From positions 1 to 10,437 of the forward strand of contig CAIYZW010000188.1 of NCBI GenBank assembly GCA_903930725.1: 10,437 nt of DNA. Reading direction: 5' to 3'. The position numbers were made by a program, and so were the translations under genes. Of the stretch, positions 1 through 5,702 are shown piece by piece. The notes below the pieces were generated by a model. The model did no database searches. It was not told the DNA's origin and was given only the letters and a program-made list of their open reading frames with translations. Position 1 is the stretch's first letter. The number at the start of each line of letters is the position of its first letter. The DNA comes from an uncultured Bacteroidota bacterium (GTDB lineage Bacteria > Bacteroidota > Bacteroidia > Bacteroidales > 4484-276).

Positions 1-96
1 ATCAACATTTCCACCGAAAACCTGACTGACGGGATGTATTTCCTCGACATTTCATCCAGCCAGGAGAATTACCGGAGTAAAGTGTTCATAAAATAA
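1..96 (+). CDS. C-terminal end of a T9SS-secreted protein (5' end outside window)
   Basis: Reading frame 1 is open from the first base to the TAA at 94-96 and gives 31 residues. The pattern is typical of the type IX secretion system type A sorting domain: a short hydrophobic strand, then L-x-x-G-M-Y-F-L-D-I, then a polar turn and a basic, hydrophobic last strand ending in K-V-F-I-K. Such tails direct proteins across the outer membrane of Bacteroidota and are removed or swapped for a surface anchor. The body of the protein is outside the window, so its function is unknown. A terminator follows 14 bases after the stop, so the gene is not part of the cytochrome cluster. Confidence 0.75.
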   Translation: MNISTENLTDGMYFLDISSSQENYRSKVFIK

Positions 97-110
97 TTCC
101 AACTCAAAAT

Positions 111-150
111 AAAATGGCGGCAAAATCGAAAATTTGCCGCCATTTTTTTT
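111..150. terminator. Bidirectional intrinsic terminator between convergent genes
   Basis: A 14-bp perfect stem (111-124 with 133-146; core ATGGCGGCAAA / TTTGCCGCCAT) encloses an 8-base loop. A T-run follows on the plus strand and an A-run precedes it, so it can stop transcription from both sides. It lies between the T9SS-protein gene (plus) and the Crp/Fnr gene (minus), which converge here. Confidence 0.85.
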
Positions 151-173
151 GCCCTAACTTTAATAATAGGTTT

Positions 174-878
174 TCATCCCACCTGACTTATCTTTTTCAA
201 AGCATCCATTTTTGCGATTTCGATAAAATCGCCATTCATTACGATTAGCCCCTCATCCTTGAATTCTTTTAGAATCCTGATAAAACTCTCCTTTGAAAGA
301 CTTGTCATTTCAGCAAAATCCTGTCGCGAAAGTGTAACCTTAAAAGGATTCGATTCATAAATATCGTTGGCAAGATAAAGCAAAGCGTCGGCTACCCGAC
401 CAGGCATTTGCTTCTGTGTTAAATCAACAAAGCGGCTCAAGATGTAAACTGATGTACGGTTGAGATGTTCGATAAATTTCTCGGCAAAATCAGGATTGGT
501 GCGGACGCACTTTTTAAAGTTTTCAACATTCACAAAACAAACAGTGGTATTATCGAGGGAGGCCGCCGTGTAATAATTGCGGTTATCATAAAAAAGACCC
601 CTACCACCAAACATTTGATGCGGCTTAACCACTTTAAGAATCAGATTTTTTCCGTTGTAACCCTCTAAATAAAGTTTTACCAGGCCTGAAGTTAGCATCA
701 AAATGTGTGTAGAGGCCGTGCCCTGCTTGAAAATCATTTCACCAGGCCTGTAGCTGACTTCAAACCTGTCTTTATTTACAAGAGCCAGTTCTTCTTCATT
801 CAATAAACTGAAAAGTGGAGATTTCATGTTACAATCATTACATCCCCCGCAATTTACCGATCTTTTGAAATTGATCAT
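174..878 (-). CDS. Crp/Fnr-family transcriptional regulator, FNR-like with a probable Fe-S ligand set
   Basis: A 234-residue cytoplasmic regulator with an N-terminal cyclic-nucleotide-type beta-roll (about 20-120), a dimer helix (about 125-155) and a C-terminal winged HTH (about 180-210). Three cysteines sit at the extreme N-terminus (C10, C13, C16). A fourth, C114, in T-T-V-C-F-V-N-V, falls where E. coli FNR has Cys122 (M-V-C-E-I-P-F). The HTH recognition helix keeps the FNR/CRP Glu and Arg (E197, R201); FNR Ser212 is Ile200 here. I chose the start at 878 rather than 968 because a -7 promoter box (925-918) lies inside the longer frame, whose extra 30 residues are low-complexity. It is transcribed away from the cytochrome genes, and a perfect FNR box lies in the shared upstream region. 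An O2-sensing [4Fe-4S] role is inferred; a cysteine-bearing regulator without a cluster remains possible. Confidence 0.88.
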   Translation of the reverse strand: MINFKRSVNCGGCNDCNMKSPLFSLLNEEELALVNKDRFEVSYRPGEMIFKQGTASTHILMLTSGLVKLYLEGYNGKNLILKVVKPHQMFGGRGLFYDNRNYYTAASLDNTTVCFVNVENFKKCVRTNPDFAEKFIEHLNRTSVYILSRFVDLTQKQMPGRVADALLYLANDIYESNPFKVTLSRQDFAEMTSLSKESFIRILKEFKDEGLIVMNGDFIEIAKMDALKKISQVG

Positions 879-917
879 AATTAGAAGTTTGTCCTTAAAA
901 TTGTTTTTTTTAGAAAA

Positions 918-925
918 CAAAAGTA
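918..925 (-). promoter_or_regulatory. Bacteroidota -7 promoter box of the Crp/Fnr gene
   Basis: On the minus strand this reads TACTTTTG, an exact match to the Bacteroidota -7 consensus TAnnTTTG. No good TTTG -33 element was found at the usual distance upstream. The transcript would begin near 911-912, leaving about 33 bases of leader before the ATG at 878. This is the main reason for preferring the shorter regulator. The FNR box centre would lie about 73 bases upstream of this transcript start. Confidence 0.5.
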
Positions 926-973
926 AGCATAATATCAACACATTGCCATAATAAAAACGGTCGGACACAAATT

Positions 974-1004
974 TTGATTGATTTAAATCAATATGTTGAT
1001 TGAT
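974..1004. repeat. Direct repeat TTGATTGAT, two copies 22 bp apart
   Basis: TTGATTGAT occurs at 974-982 and again at 996-1004, start-to-start distance 22 bp, about two helical turns. The first copy overlaps the left half of the FNR-type palindrome. The second lies just outside its right half. They may be extra half-sites for the same regulator, or chance in an AT-rich region. Confidence 0.4.
978..991. promoter_or_regulatory. FNR-type operator, perfect consensus palindrome
   Basis: The 14 bases are TTGAT-TTAA-ATCAA, identical to the FNR consensus TTGAT-N4-ATCAA. With one flanking pair the palindrome is 16 bp long (977-992). It sits between the divergent Crp/Fnr gene and the hexaheme lipoprotein gene. 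Its centre is about 73 bases upstream of the likely regulator transcript start and about 96 upstream of the likely cytochrome transcript start. Both distances suit upstream (class I-like) activation or autoregulation. No other full box was found by eye elsewhere in the window. Confidence 0.7.
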
Positions 1005-1067
1005 AAATATTTCGATATATCAGTATAATGTTAGCAAGCAGAGATCACGGGGTATTGTATGTAAATC

Positions 1068-1075
1068 TATTTTTG
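1068..1075 (+). promoter_or_regulatory. Bacteroidota -7 promoter box of the cytochrome operon
   Basis: TATTTTTG matches TAnnTTTG exactly and lies 37 bases before the ATG at 1113, placing the transcript start near 1080. No TTTG -33 element is visible at the expected distance. That fits a promoter that depends on an activator bound at the upstream FNR-type box. Confidence 0.5.
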
Positions 1076-1112
1076 TCTCAAATTTCAAAACCAACTAAAT
1101 TTTATTTTTAAT

Positions 1113-2465
1113 ATGAAAAATTTATTCTTAGCAAAATTGTCAATGTTGCTGATGGTCATGGTACTCATCGCAGCAGGATGTACAAAAGAAGGCCCACAAG
1201 GCCCAGCCGGAACTAACGGAACAAATGGAACAAACGGAACAAACGGAACGAATGGTGCCGACGGTACAGCAGGTTGTATCGAATGCCACTCACCAGCTTC
1301 AGTTGATTTGGTAGCAACACAGTATGAGCTTTCAAAACACTCTTATGGTGAAGCCGCTTTTGAAGAAGCTGGAAACACTGGCTGCGGACCATGCCATGAG
1401 TCAGAAGCCTTTAAGTATGTTTGCGAAAACAATGTTCCATCAACATTCACACTTAACCCAACTACCAACAAGTATGTAAATGGGTATGCTACAGTTGCAA
1501 CAGCCGCCTATGGCGAAATTACCTGTTCAACTTGTCACAGTGCTTTGCACACAACTTACACTACAGGCGACTTAGCTTTAACAACTGTTGCTCCGGTTTC
1601 GATGACCATGTGGGGTGGTGCCAAAACTATTGATTGCGCTGCTGATGGCGGAAGAAGCAATTTATGTATCAAATGTCACCAACCACGTCCATTCACAGCT
1701 TCTGCTGGTGACGGAAATGTTCTTGACTATGTAGGTATAGCTGCAGCTCCCGGCGATTGGTTCTACAATCCAGATGGTGGAACTGCTACCAAATTGAAAC
1801 CAGGTTATCGCACACACACCCACTACGGAACAGCAGGTGCAGTTTTTGCTGGTATGGGCGGTGTTGAATTTGGCTCAGGCTATGCCAATTCATTCCACAC
1901 AAGTGGTGCTTCATGTCAGGATTGCCACATGGCTGAAATCGCTGGTGCTTCAGGTGGACATACCTTCATGGCAAAAGGAAACTTCAATGGATGTAATGTT
2001 GAAGGTTGCCACTCAGATGTTAATTCTTCAAATGAAACTTTCTGGACATCTCCAAGAACTAACATTAAAGACAGACTTAACAGCCTTGCAGCAGCATTAA
2101 ATATTGGCGGCATCGAAATCATGAACAGAAATCCAGATGCTGAAGCAAATATGTGGGCATCTAATACTTCTAACAAATACGATGGTTACCTGAATATTTA
2201 TGATCCTATCAACAATCCTGAAGGTTTAAACAATAACCCAACTGGTACTTTCCAAAATCCAACTGTTTCGAATTCATGGACACAGGAACAGAAAGATATC
2301 AATGCAGCTTTACCTAAAATTACCCTCACAAACGCACAAATGGGCGCAATTATCAACTTCCAGTTGTGTTTGAGAGATTATAGTTTAGGTATTCACAATT
2401 ACAAATACACCAAAACTTTATTGGACAATTCACTTGCCGCTATAGGTGCACTGGCTGCAAACTAA
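1113..2465 (+). CDS. Hexaheme c-type cytochrome lipoprotein with collagen-like stalk
   Basis: A 450-residue exported lipoprotein. The signal peptide ends in a lipobox L-I-A-A-G-C with lipidated C23, and the next residues T-K-E partly resemble the charged surface-export signal of Bacteroidota lipoproteins. Residues 27-53 are nine collagen-like Gly-x-y triplets including five GTN, probably a flexible spacer. Heme motifs follow at C55, C91, C138, C185 and C268 (CxxCH), plus an expanded C294-x4-C299-H300. Residues after 300 lack heme motifs and form a Gly/Asn/Pro-rich C-terminal region of about 150 residues. There is no CxxCK site of NrfA type. C104 and C175 are extra cysteines. It is first in the outer-membrane gene group, directly downstream of the FNR-type box, and has a terminator after it. 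Likely an outer-membrane electron carrier or terminal exit cytochrome; the partner is unknown. Confidence 0.88.
   Translation: MKNLFLAKLSMLLMVMVLIAAGCTKEGPQGPAGTNGTNGTNGTNGTNGADGTAGCIECHSPASVDLVATQYELSKHSYGEAAFEEAGNTGCGPCHESEAFKYVCENNVPSTFTLNPTTNKYVNGYATVATAAYGEITCSTCHSALHTTYTTGDLALTTVAPVSMTMWGGAKTIDCAADGGRSNLCIKCHQPRPFTASAGDGNVLDYVGIAAAPGDWFYNPDGGTATKLKPGYRTHTHYGTAGAVFAGMGGVEFGSGYANSFHTSGASCQDCHMAEIAGASGGHTFMAKGNFNGCNVEGCHSDVNSSNETFWTSPRTNIKDRLNSLAAALNIGGIEIMNRNPDAEANMWASNTSNKYDGYLNIYDPINNPEGLNNNPTGTFQNPTVSNSWTQEQKDINAALPKITLTNAQMGAIINFQLCLRDYSLGIHNYKYTKTLLDNSLAAIGALAAN
1209..1253 (+). repeat. Five 9-bp tandem repeats encoding Gly-Thr-Asn
   Basis: Five near-identical copies of GGAACAAAC, varying at third codon positions, encode (Gly-Thr-Asn)5 in the stalk of the hexaheme lipoprotein. 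Such a 9-bp array can change length by slippage, which would alter stalk length by whole triplets without a frameshift. Confidence 0.85.
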
Positions 2466-2480
2466 TTAACTTATAATTTT

Positions 2481-2520
2481 TAAAAAAAGGCTTGCAATCT
2501 AAAATTGGAAGCCTTTTTTT
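2481..2520 (+). terminator. Intrinsic terminator inside the cytochrome gene group
   Basis: The hairpin pairs AGGCTT (2488-2493) with AAGCCT (2509-2514), and CAA with TTG beyond one mismatch, around a 7-base loop. A run of seven T follows. It begins about 15 bases after the hexaheme lipoprotein stop and only 25 bases before the monoheme gene, where no separate promoter is seen. Partial readthrough would give more hexaheme lipoprotein than downstream products. Confidence 0.75.
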
Positions 2521-2544
2521 ATATTTTTACATAAAAATTCAAAT

Positions 2545-2940
2545 ATGAAAACTAACTACATTCTTAGCTATGTTGTTTTCGCAATAGTAATAAGTTTCTT
2601 TACTGCCTGCGAATATGAGTTTGTCGAACCAAAAAAACCTGCTCCGATTGTCCCTCCGGGTGACACAATCAGTTTTAGCCTTAATATTGTTCCTATCTGG
2701 AGTAATAGCAGCAAATGCACAAGTTGCCACGGAAATGGTGGAACTGCCCCGAACCTGACCGCTTCTGCTGCATACAGCAGTATAACATCCATGGGGTTAA
2801 TAGATCAGGCAACACCTGAAAACAGCTTAATTTACAAGTATCCAAGCCCAGCAACAGGCACGCACAACTGGAAAAAATACACTGCAGATGAAGCAGCAGC
2901 AATTTTGCTTTGGATCGAAGACGGAGCTAAAAACAATTAA
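2545..2940 (+). CDS. Monoheme c-type cytochrome lipoprotein
   Basis: A 131-residue exported lipoprotein. The hydrophobic signal peptide ends at F-T-A-C with C22 as the lipidated residue, followed by an acidic stretch (E-Y-E-F-V-E) and a Pro-rich linker. One heme motif, C58-T-S-C61-H62, is followed by G-N-G-G-T-A-P-N-L, as in small class I-like cytochromes of Bacteroidota and Planctomycetes. The only methionine after the heme is M83, a candidate sixth ligand; a later His in T-H-N-W is the alternative. The C-terminal helix (A-D-E-A-A-A-I-L-L-W-I-x-D-G-A) matches the usual end of this domain. It lies between the hexaheme lipoprotein and the beta-barrel gene, 30 bases before the latter. Likely anchored in the outer membrane as a one-electron relay beside the barrel; acceptor unknown. 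Confidence 0.85.
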   Translation: MKTNYILSYVVFAIVISFFTACEYEFVEPKKPAPIVPPGDTISFSLNIVPIWSNSSKCTSCHGNGGTAPNLTASAAYSSITSMGLIDQATPENSLIYKYPSPATGTHNWKKYTADEAAAILLWIEDGAKNN

Positions 2941-2970
2941 TCAAAGGCTATTTAAAATTTAAAATCTTAA

Positions 2971-3837
2971 ATGATGAAATCAATAAAATACTTGTTTGTA
3001 ATATTTCTGATGTCAGCTTTTTCGGCTTTTGCACAAGAAGAAGCACCCGACAACAGACCAGTTAGTAATCCATTTGAAAGTGGTGTGCTTATTGATAACC
3101 AAACCGTTGTAACACAATCTCCAAAAACACTTGAGGCTACAATCGAACACCGCTTCGGGTTATGGAACAATGGAATTACCGATGTTTATGGAATTTATGC
3201 CCCGTCGAATATTCGTTTAGGCCTGAATTACACCCCAATGAAGGGTCTCGTGGTAGGTTATGGCTACACCAAAGACCGTAAACTTATGGACTTCAGGGTA
3301 AAATACAATATCATCAACCAAACCCGTTCCGAAAGTTCACCTGTTGCAGTTACATTTTATGGCAATATGGGCGTAAGTTGTATTGATTCGGCTGATTTTG
3401 GTGTGAATTACCAATTCACCAACAGGATGTCGTACTTTGCCCAGATTATCATTGCCCGGAAATTTAACAATAATCTTAGCCTCCAGGTATCACCAAGTTT
3501 TTCGCACGTAAATTCGGCAGATTCGCTGAACGAACACGACAAAATCGGACTTTCATTCAGTGGAAGATACAAGATATCGCCTCAATCGGCAATAATTTTT
3601 AATTATGATATTCCGCTGGATATCAAATCAATCTACGAAAACAGTGAACCAATCAATAAACCAAAACCAAACATGGCAATTGGCTGGGAAATTTCGTCAG
3701 GTACGCACGCTTTCCAGATTTTTGTAGGAACGGCCAATACGCTCAGTCCACAGTACAATATGTTGGAAAATCAAAATGACTGGACAAAGGGTGAAATGAT
3801 GCTGGGCTTTAATATTACCAGGATCTGGAATTTTTAA
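2971..3837 (+). CDS. Outer-membrane beta-barrel protein, DUF5777-like
   Basis: A 288-residue protein with a clear signal peptide (cleavage after A-F-A-Q, about residue 22). The mature part is rich in alternating polar and aromatic/hydrophobic strands, such as G-L-V-V-G-Y-G-Y and H-A-F-Q-I-F-V-G. The protein ends in W-N-F, the terminal aromatic typical of outer-membrane barrels. It has no heme motif. The pattern, including a central A-R-K-F-N-N-N-L-S-L and a conserved H-V-N, agrees with what I recall of the Bacteroidota DUF5777 family; this is from memory, not a search. It follows the monoheme lipoprotein by 30 bases and is probably cotranscribed with it. In this setting it could be the porin sheath of a cytochrome conduit, or an assembly or transport barrel. 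The start at 2971 or the next Met at 2974 are equally possible. Confidence 0.72.
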   Translation: MMKSIKYLFVIFLMSAFSAFAQEEAPDNRPVSNPFESGVLIDNQTVVTQSPKTLEATIEHRFGLWNNGITDVYGIYAPSNIRLGLNYTPMKGLVVGYGYTKDRKLMDFRVKYNIINQTRSESSPVAVTFYGNMGVSCIDSADFGVNYQFTNRMSYFAQIIIARKFNNNLSLQVSPSFSHVNSADSLNEHDKIGLSFSGRYKISPQSAIIFNYDIPLDIKSIYENSEPINKPKPNMAIGWEISSGTHAFQIFVGTANTLSPQYNMLENQNDWTKGEMMLGFNITRIWNF

Positions 3838-3909
3838 GGGATTTTTGGTATTATCAAAAAAATGGTGTCGTCATATTTTTAGGAGAATAAATAAAGAATG
3901 TATGAGATC

Positions 3910-3946
3910 AGGGTGTTTTTTCCATTTTCACCCTTTTCTTTTTTTT
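3910..3946 (+). terminator. Probable intrinsic terminator after the beta-barrel gene
   Basis: AGGGTG (3910-3915) pairs with CACCCT (3929-3934) around a T-rich 13-base loop. An almost unbroken T-tract runs to 3946. It separates the outer-membrane gene group from the inner-membrane group. The stem is short, so termination may be partial. Confidence 0.55.
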
Positions 3947-4030
3947 AAAGATTACTATCATAAACTTAATAAGTGCCTGATTAACATAAACTACATAAAG
4001 TGTAGGCGTTTTAAAAACCTAATTCAATAC

Positions 4031-4987
4031 ATGAAAACCGATCTTAAAAATATTTTAATAATTGTAACAGGGCTATTGTTTTTATCGTTGCCAACATTAG
4101 CTCAGGATGACACCGAAATCCCTGCGAACGTTATTCAAAACCAAAAATGTTTTAAATGCCATGGAGATAAGTTTTATAGCTTTTTCAACGAATCTCAGGG
4201 AAAACAGGTCAAGGAAAGGATGAATCCATATTTTGTCTTTGACTCGGCAACTTTTTATAGCTCCAACCATAAAAGCTTTATTTGCACCGATTGCCACTCA
4301 AGCGATTACTCAAATTTCCCGCACGACGGAAACCTCAGGATGGAAGCAAAATTCCTCTGCATGGATTGTCATGGCGGAGACGACACCTATGCAAAATTTA
4401 ATTTCGAGGGTGTTGATAATGAATTCCATCAAAGTGTTCATTCGAGCAGGCACGATGAGAGTTTTACCTGTTGGATGTGCCACAACCCGCACACTTACAA
4501 AATCAGTGCACGCAACACCGAAAACCTTACTTTAACCATAGCTTATGACAATGCAATTTGTTTGAATTGTCATGCTGATATTGATAATTATCAGATGCTT
4601 ACCGAAAAGGAAAATCCAAATGTTTTGGAAACACACGACTGGCTTCCCAATCAAAAGGCGCATTTCGCAAACGTAAGGTGCATCGAATGTCATGCACAAA
4701 CTAACGATAGCCTCCTGGTTGCCCATTTGATTTTACCAAAAGATAAAGCAGTTAAAAAATGTGTTCAATGCCATCAGAGCAATTCGATATTGATGGCGTC
4801 GCTGTACAAATTCCAGAGCCTGGAACGAAGAAATAAAGCCGGTTTTTTTAATGCCTCCCTCATGAATGATTCATATGTAATAGGGGCAAACCGCAATATC
4901 TACCTCAATATCATCAGCTTGGTGATATTTGGTTTCATTATCATGGGAATTGCAGTTCATTCAGTTATCAGAATACTTAAAAAATAG
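4031..4987 (+). CDS. Membrane-anchored heptaheme c-type cytochrome
   Basis: A 318-residue periplasmic cytochrome with a signal peptide (M-K-T-D-L-K-N, hydrophobic core, cleavage near L-A-Q, residue 25). Seven CxxCH motifs sit at C40, C85, C110, C147, C177, C217 and C244. A single C-terminal transmembrane helix spans about 290-312 and is followed by a basic tail. The frame is open upstream to 3845, but that extension covers the terminator and has no signal-like N-terminus, so I start at the Met that opens the signal peptide. Only 7 bases separate it from the cytochrome b gene, pointing to a two-subunit complex: cytochrome b oxidises menaquinol and this subunit collects electrons on the periplasmic face. 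Folds of the cytochrome c3/NrfB-like multiheme group are likely. The exact electron acceptor cannot be read from the sequence. Confidence 0.87.
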   Translation: MKTDLKNILIIVTGLLFLSLPTLAQDDTEIPANVIQNQKCFKCHGDKFYSFFNESQGKQVKERMNPYFVFDSATFYSSNHKSFICTDCHSSDYSNFPHDGNLRMEAKFLCMDCHGGDDTYAKFNFEGVDNEFHQSVHSSRHDESFTCWMCHNPHTYKISARNTENLTLTIAYDNAICLNCHADIDNYQMLTEKENPNVLETHDWLPNQKAHFANVRCIECHAQTNDSLLVAHLILPKDKAVKKCVQCHQSNSILMASLYKFQSLERRNKAGFFNASLMNDSYVIGANRNIYLNIISLVIFGFIIMGIAVHSVIRILKK

Positions 4988-4994
4988 AAAATTC

Positions 4995-5603
4995 ATGTCA
5001 GAAAGACTATATTTATATCCAGTTTGGGTGAGGCTTTGGCACTGGACGAATGCCATTTTATGCCTTTTACTCATTGTTTCAGGTGTAAGCCTACAGTATT
5101 CAAATCCGGAGTATCCCATTATCAGGTTTGATATTGCCGTTTCGATGCATAATATTGCCGGAATTTTACTCACTCTCAGTTATTTTGTCTTTGTAATCGG
5201 GAACCTCACTACCTCAAACGGCAGATATTATAAAACACAACTCAACGGGCTTTTCGAGAGCCTTAAAAAACAGTTCATTTACTACACAATAGGAATATTT
5301 ACACACGCCGAAAAACCATATCCGGTAACGAAAGACAGAAAATTTAACCCGTTACAAAAAGTGTCCTATCTTGCAGCAATGTATTTTTTTCTGCCATTAA
5401 TTTTTATAACAGGATGGGGACTTTTATTTCCGGAAACAAATCTTACCAATGTTTTTGGAATAAGCGGCCTTCATCTCACGGCATTGTTGCACGGAATTAT
5501 TGGTTTTTTTATCTCGGTTTTTATGTTTGTGCATATTTATTTTTGTACCATCGGAACTACTACATTGAGCAATTTTAAAAGCATGTTTAATGGCTGGCAT
5601 TAA
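4995..5603 (+). CDS. Cytochrome b561-type membrane subunit (Ni/Fe-hydrogenase/thiosulfate reductase cytochrome b family)
   Basis: A 202-residue integral membrane protein with four predicted helices (about 17-36, 48-70, 123-145, 160-183). Histidines suited to bind two b hemes are H16 (R-L-W-H-W-T-N), H52 (S-M-H-N-I-A-G), H166 (L-L-H-G) and H180 (F-V-H-I-Y). The opening Y-P-V-W-V-R-L-W-H-W and the closing G-T-T-T-L-S-N-F-K-S-M-F-N-G-W-H are typical of the PF01292-like family that passes electrons between quinone and a periplasmic partner. The frame runs upstream to 4929 inside the heptaheme gene, but the Met at 4995 begins the family's N-terminus. There is no molybdopterin or hydrogenase partner nearby. 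The adjacent heptaheme cytochrome is the likely partner, so the enzyme would act as a menaquinol dehydrogenase. Confidence 0.88.
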   Translation: MSERLYLYPVWVRLWHWTNAILCLLLIVSGVSLQYSNPEYPIIRFDIAVSMHNIAGILLTLSYFVFVIGNLTTSNGRYYKTQLNGLFESLKKQFIYYTIGIFTHAEKPYPVTKDRKFNPLQKVSYLAAMYFFLPLIFITGWGLLFPETNLTNVFGISGLHLTALLHGIIGFFISVFMFVHIYFCTIGTTTLSNFKSMFNGWH

Positions 5604-5702
5604 ATTTAACCGACAATTAGCCGGCTGAACGAGGTTGCCAACCCAATAAATTTTTAAATAACATTGATTGTGAATTAACAACATTCATTAATAAACTGGA
5701 CA

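Noticed and set aside
879..968. N-terminal extension of the Crp/Fnr regulator to an ATG at 968
   Set aside because: The added 30 residues are hydrophobic and low-complexity, absent from the family, and the likely -7 promoter box lies inside them.
996..1009. Second FNR-type box starting at the right-hand TTGAT
   Set aside because: The partner half (bases 1005-1009) reads AAATA rather than ATCAA, so it is only a half-site.
1113..2465. Hexaheme lipoprotein as a nitrite reductase (NrfA) or hydroxylamine oxidoreductase
   Set aside because: There is no CxxCK catalytic heme and no HAO-type crosslink motif; the resemblance is limited to short C-x-D-C-H-M and G-H-T-F stretches common in multiheme cytochromes.
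3845..4030. 62-residue upstream extension of the heptaheme cytochrome frame
   Set aside because: It runs through a terminator-like hairpin, has odd composition, and would bury the signal peptide that begins at 4031.
4929..4994. Upstream start of the cytochrome b gene overlapping the heptaheme gene
   Set aside because: The family N-terminus begins at the Met at 4995; the overlap residues are an out-of-frame reading of the heptaheme membrane helix.
5619..5626. Palindrome AGCCGGCT between the cytochrome b and 19-heme genes
   Set aside because: It is only 8 bp, has no loop or T-run, and no conserved role is apparent; the two genes are probably cotranscribed through it.
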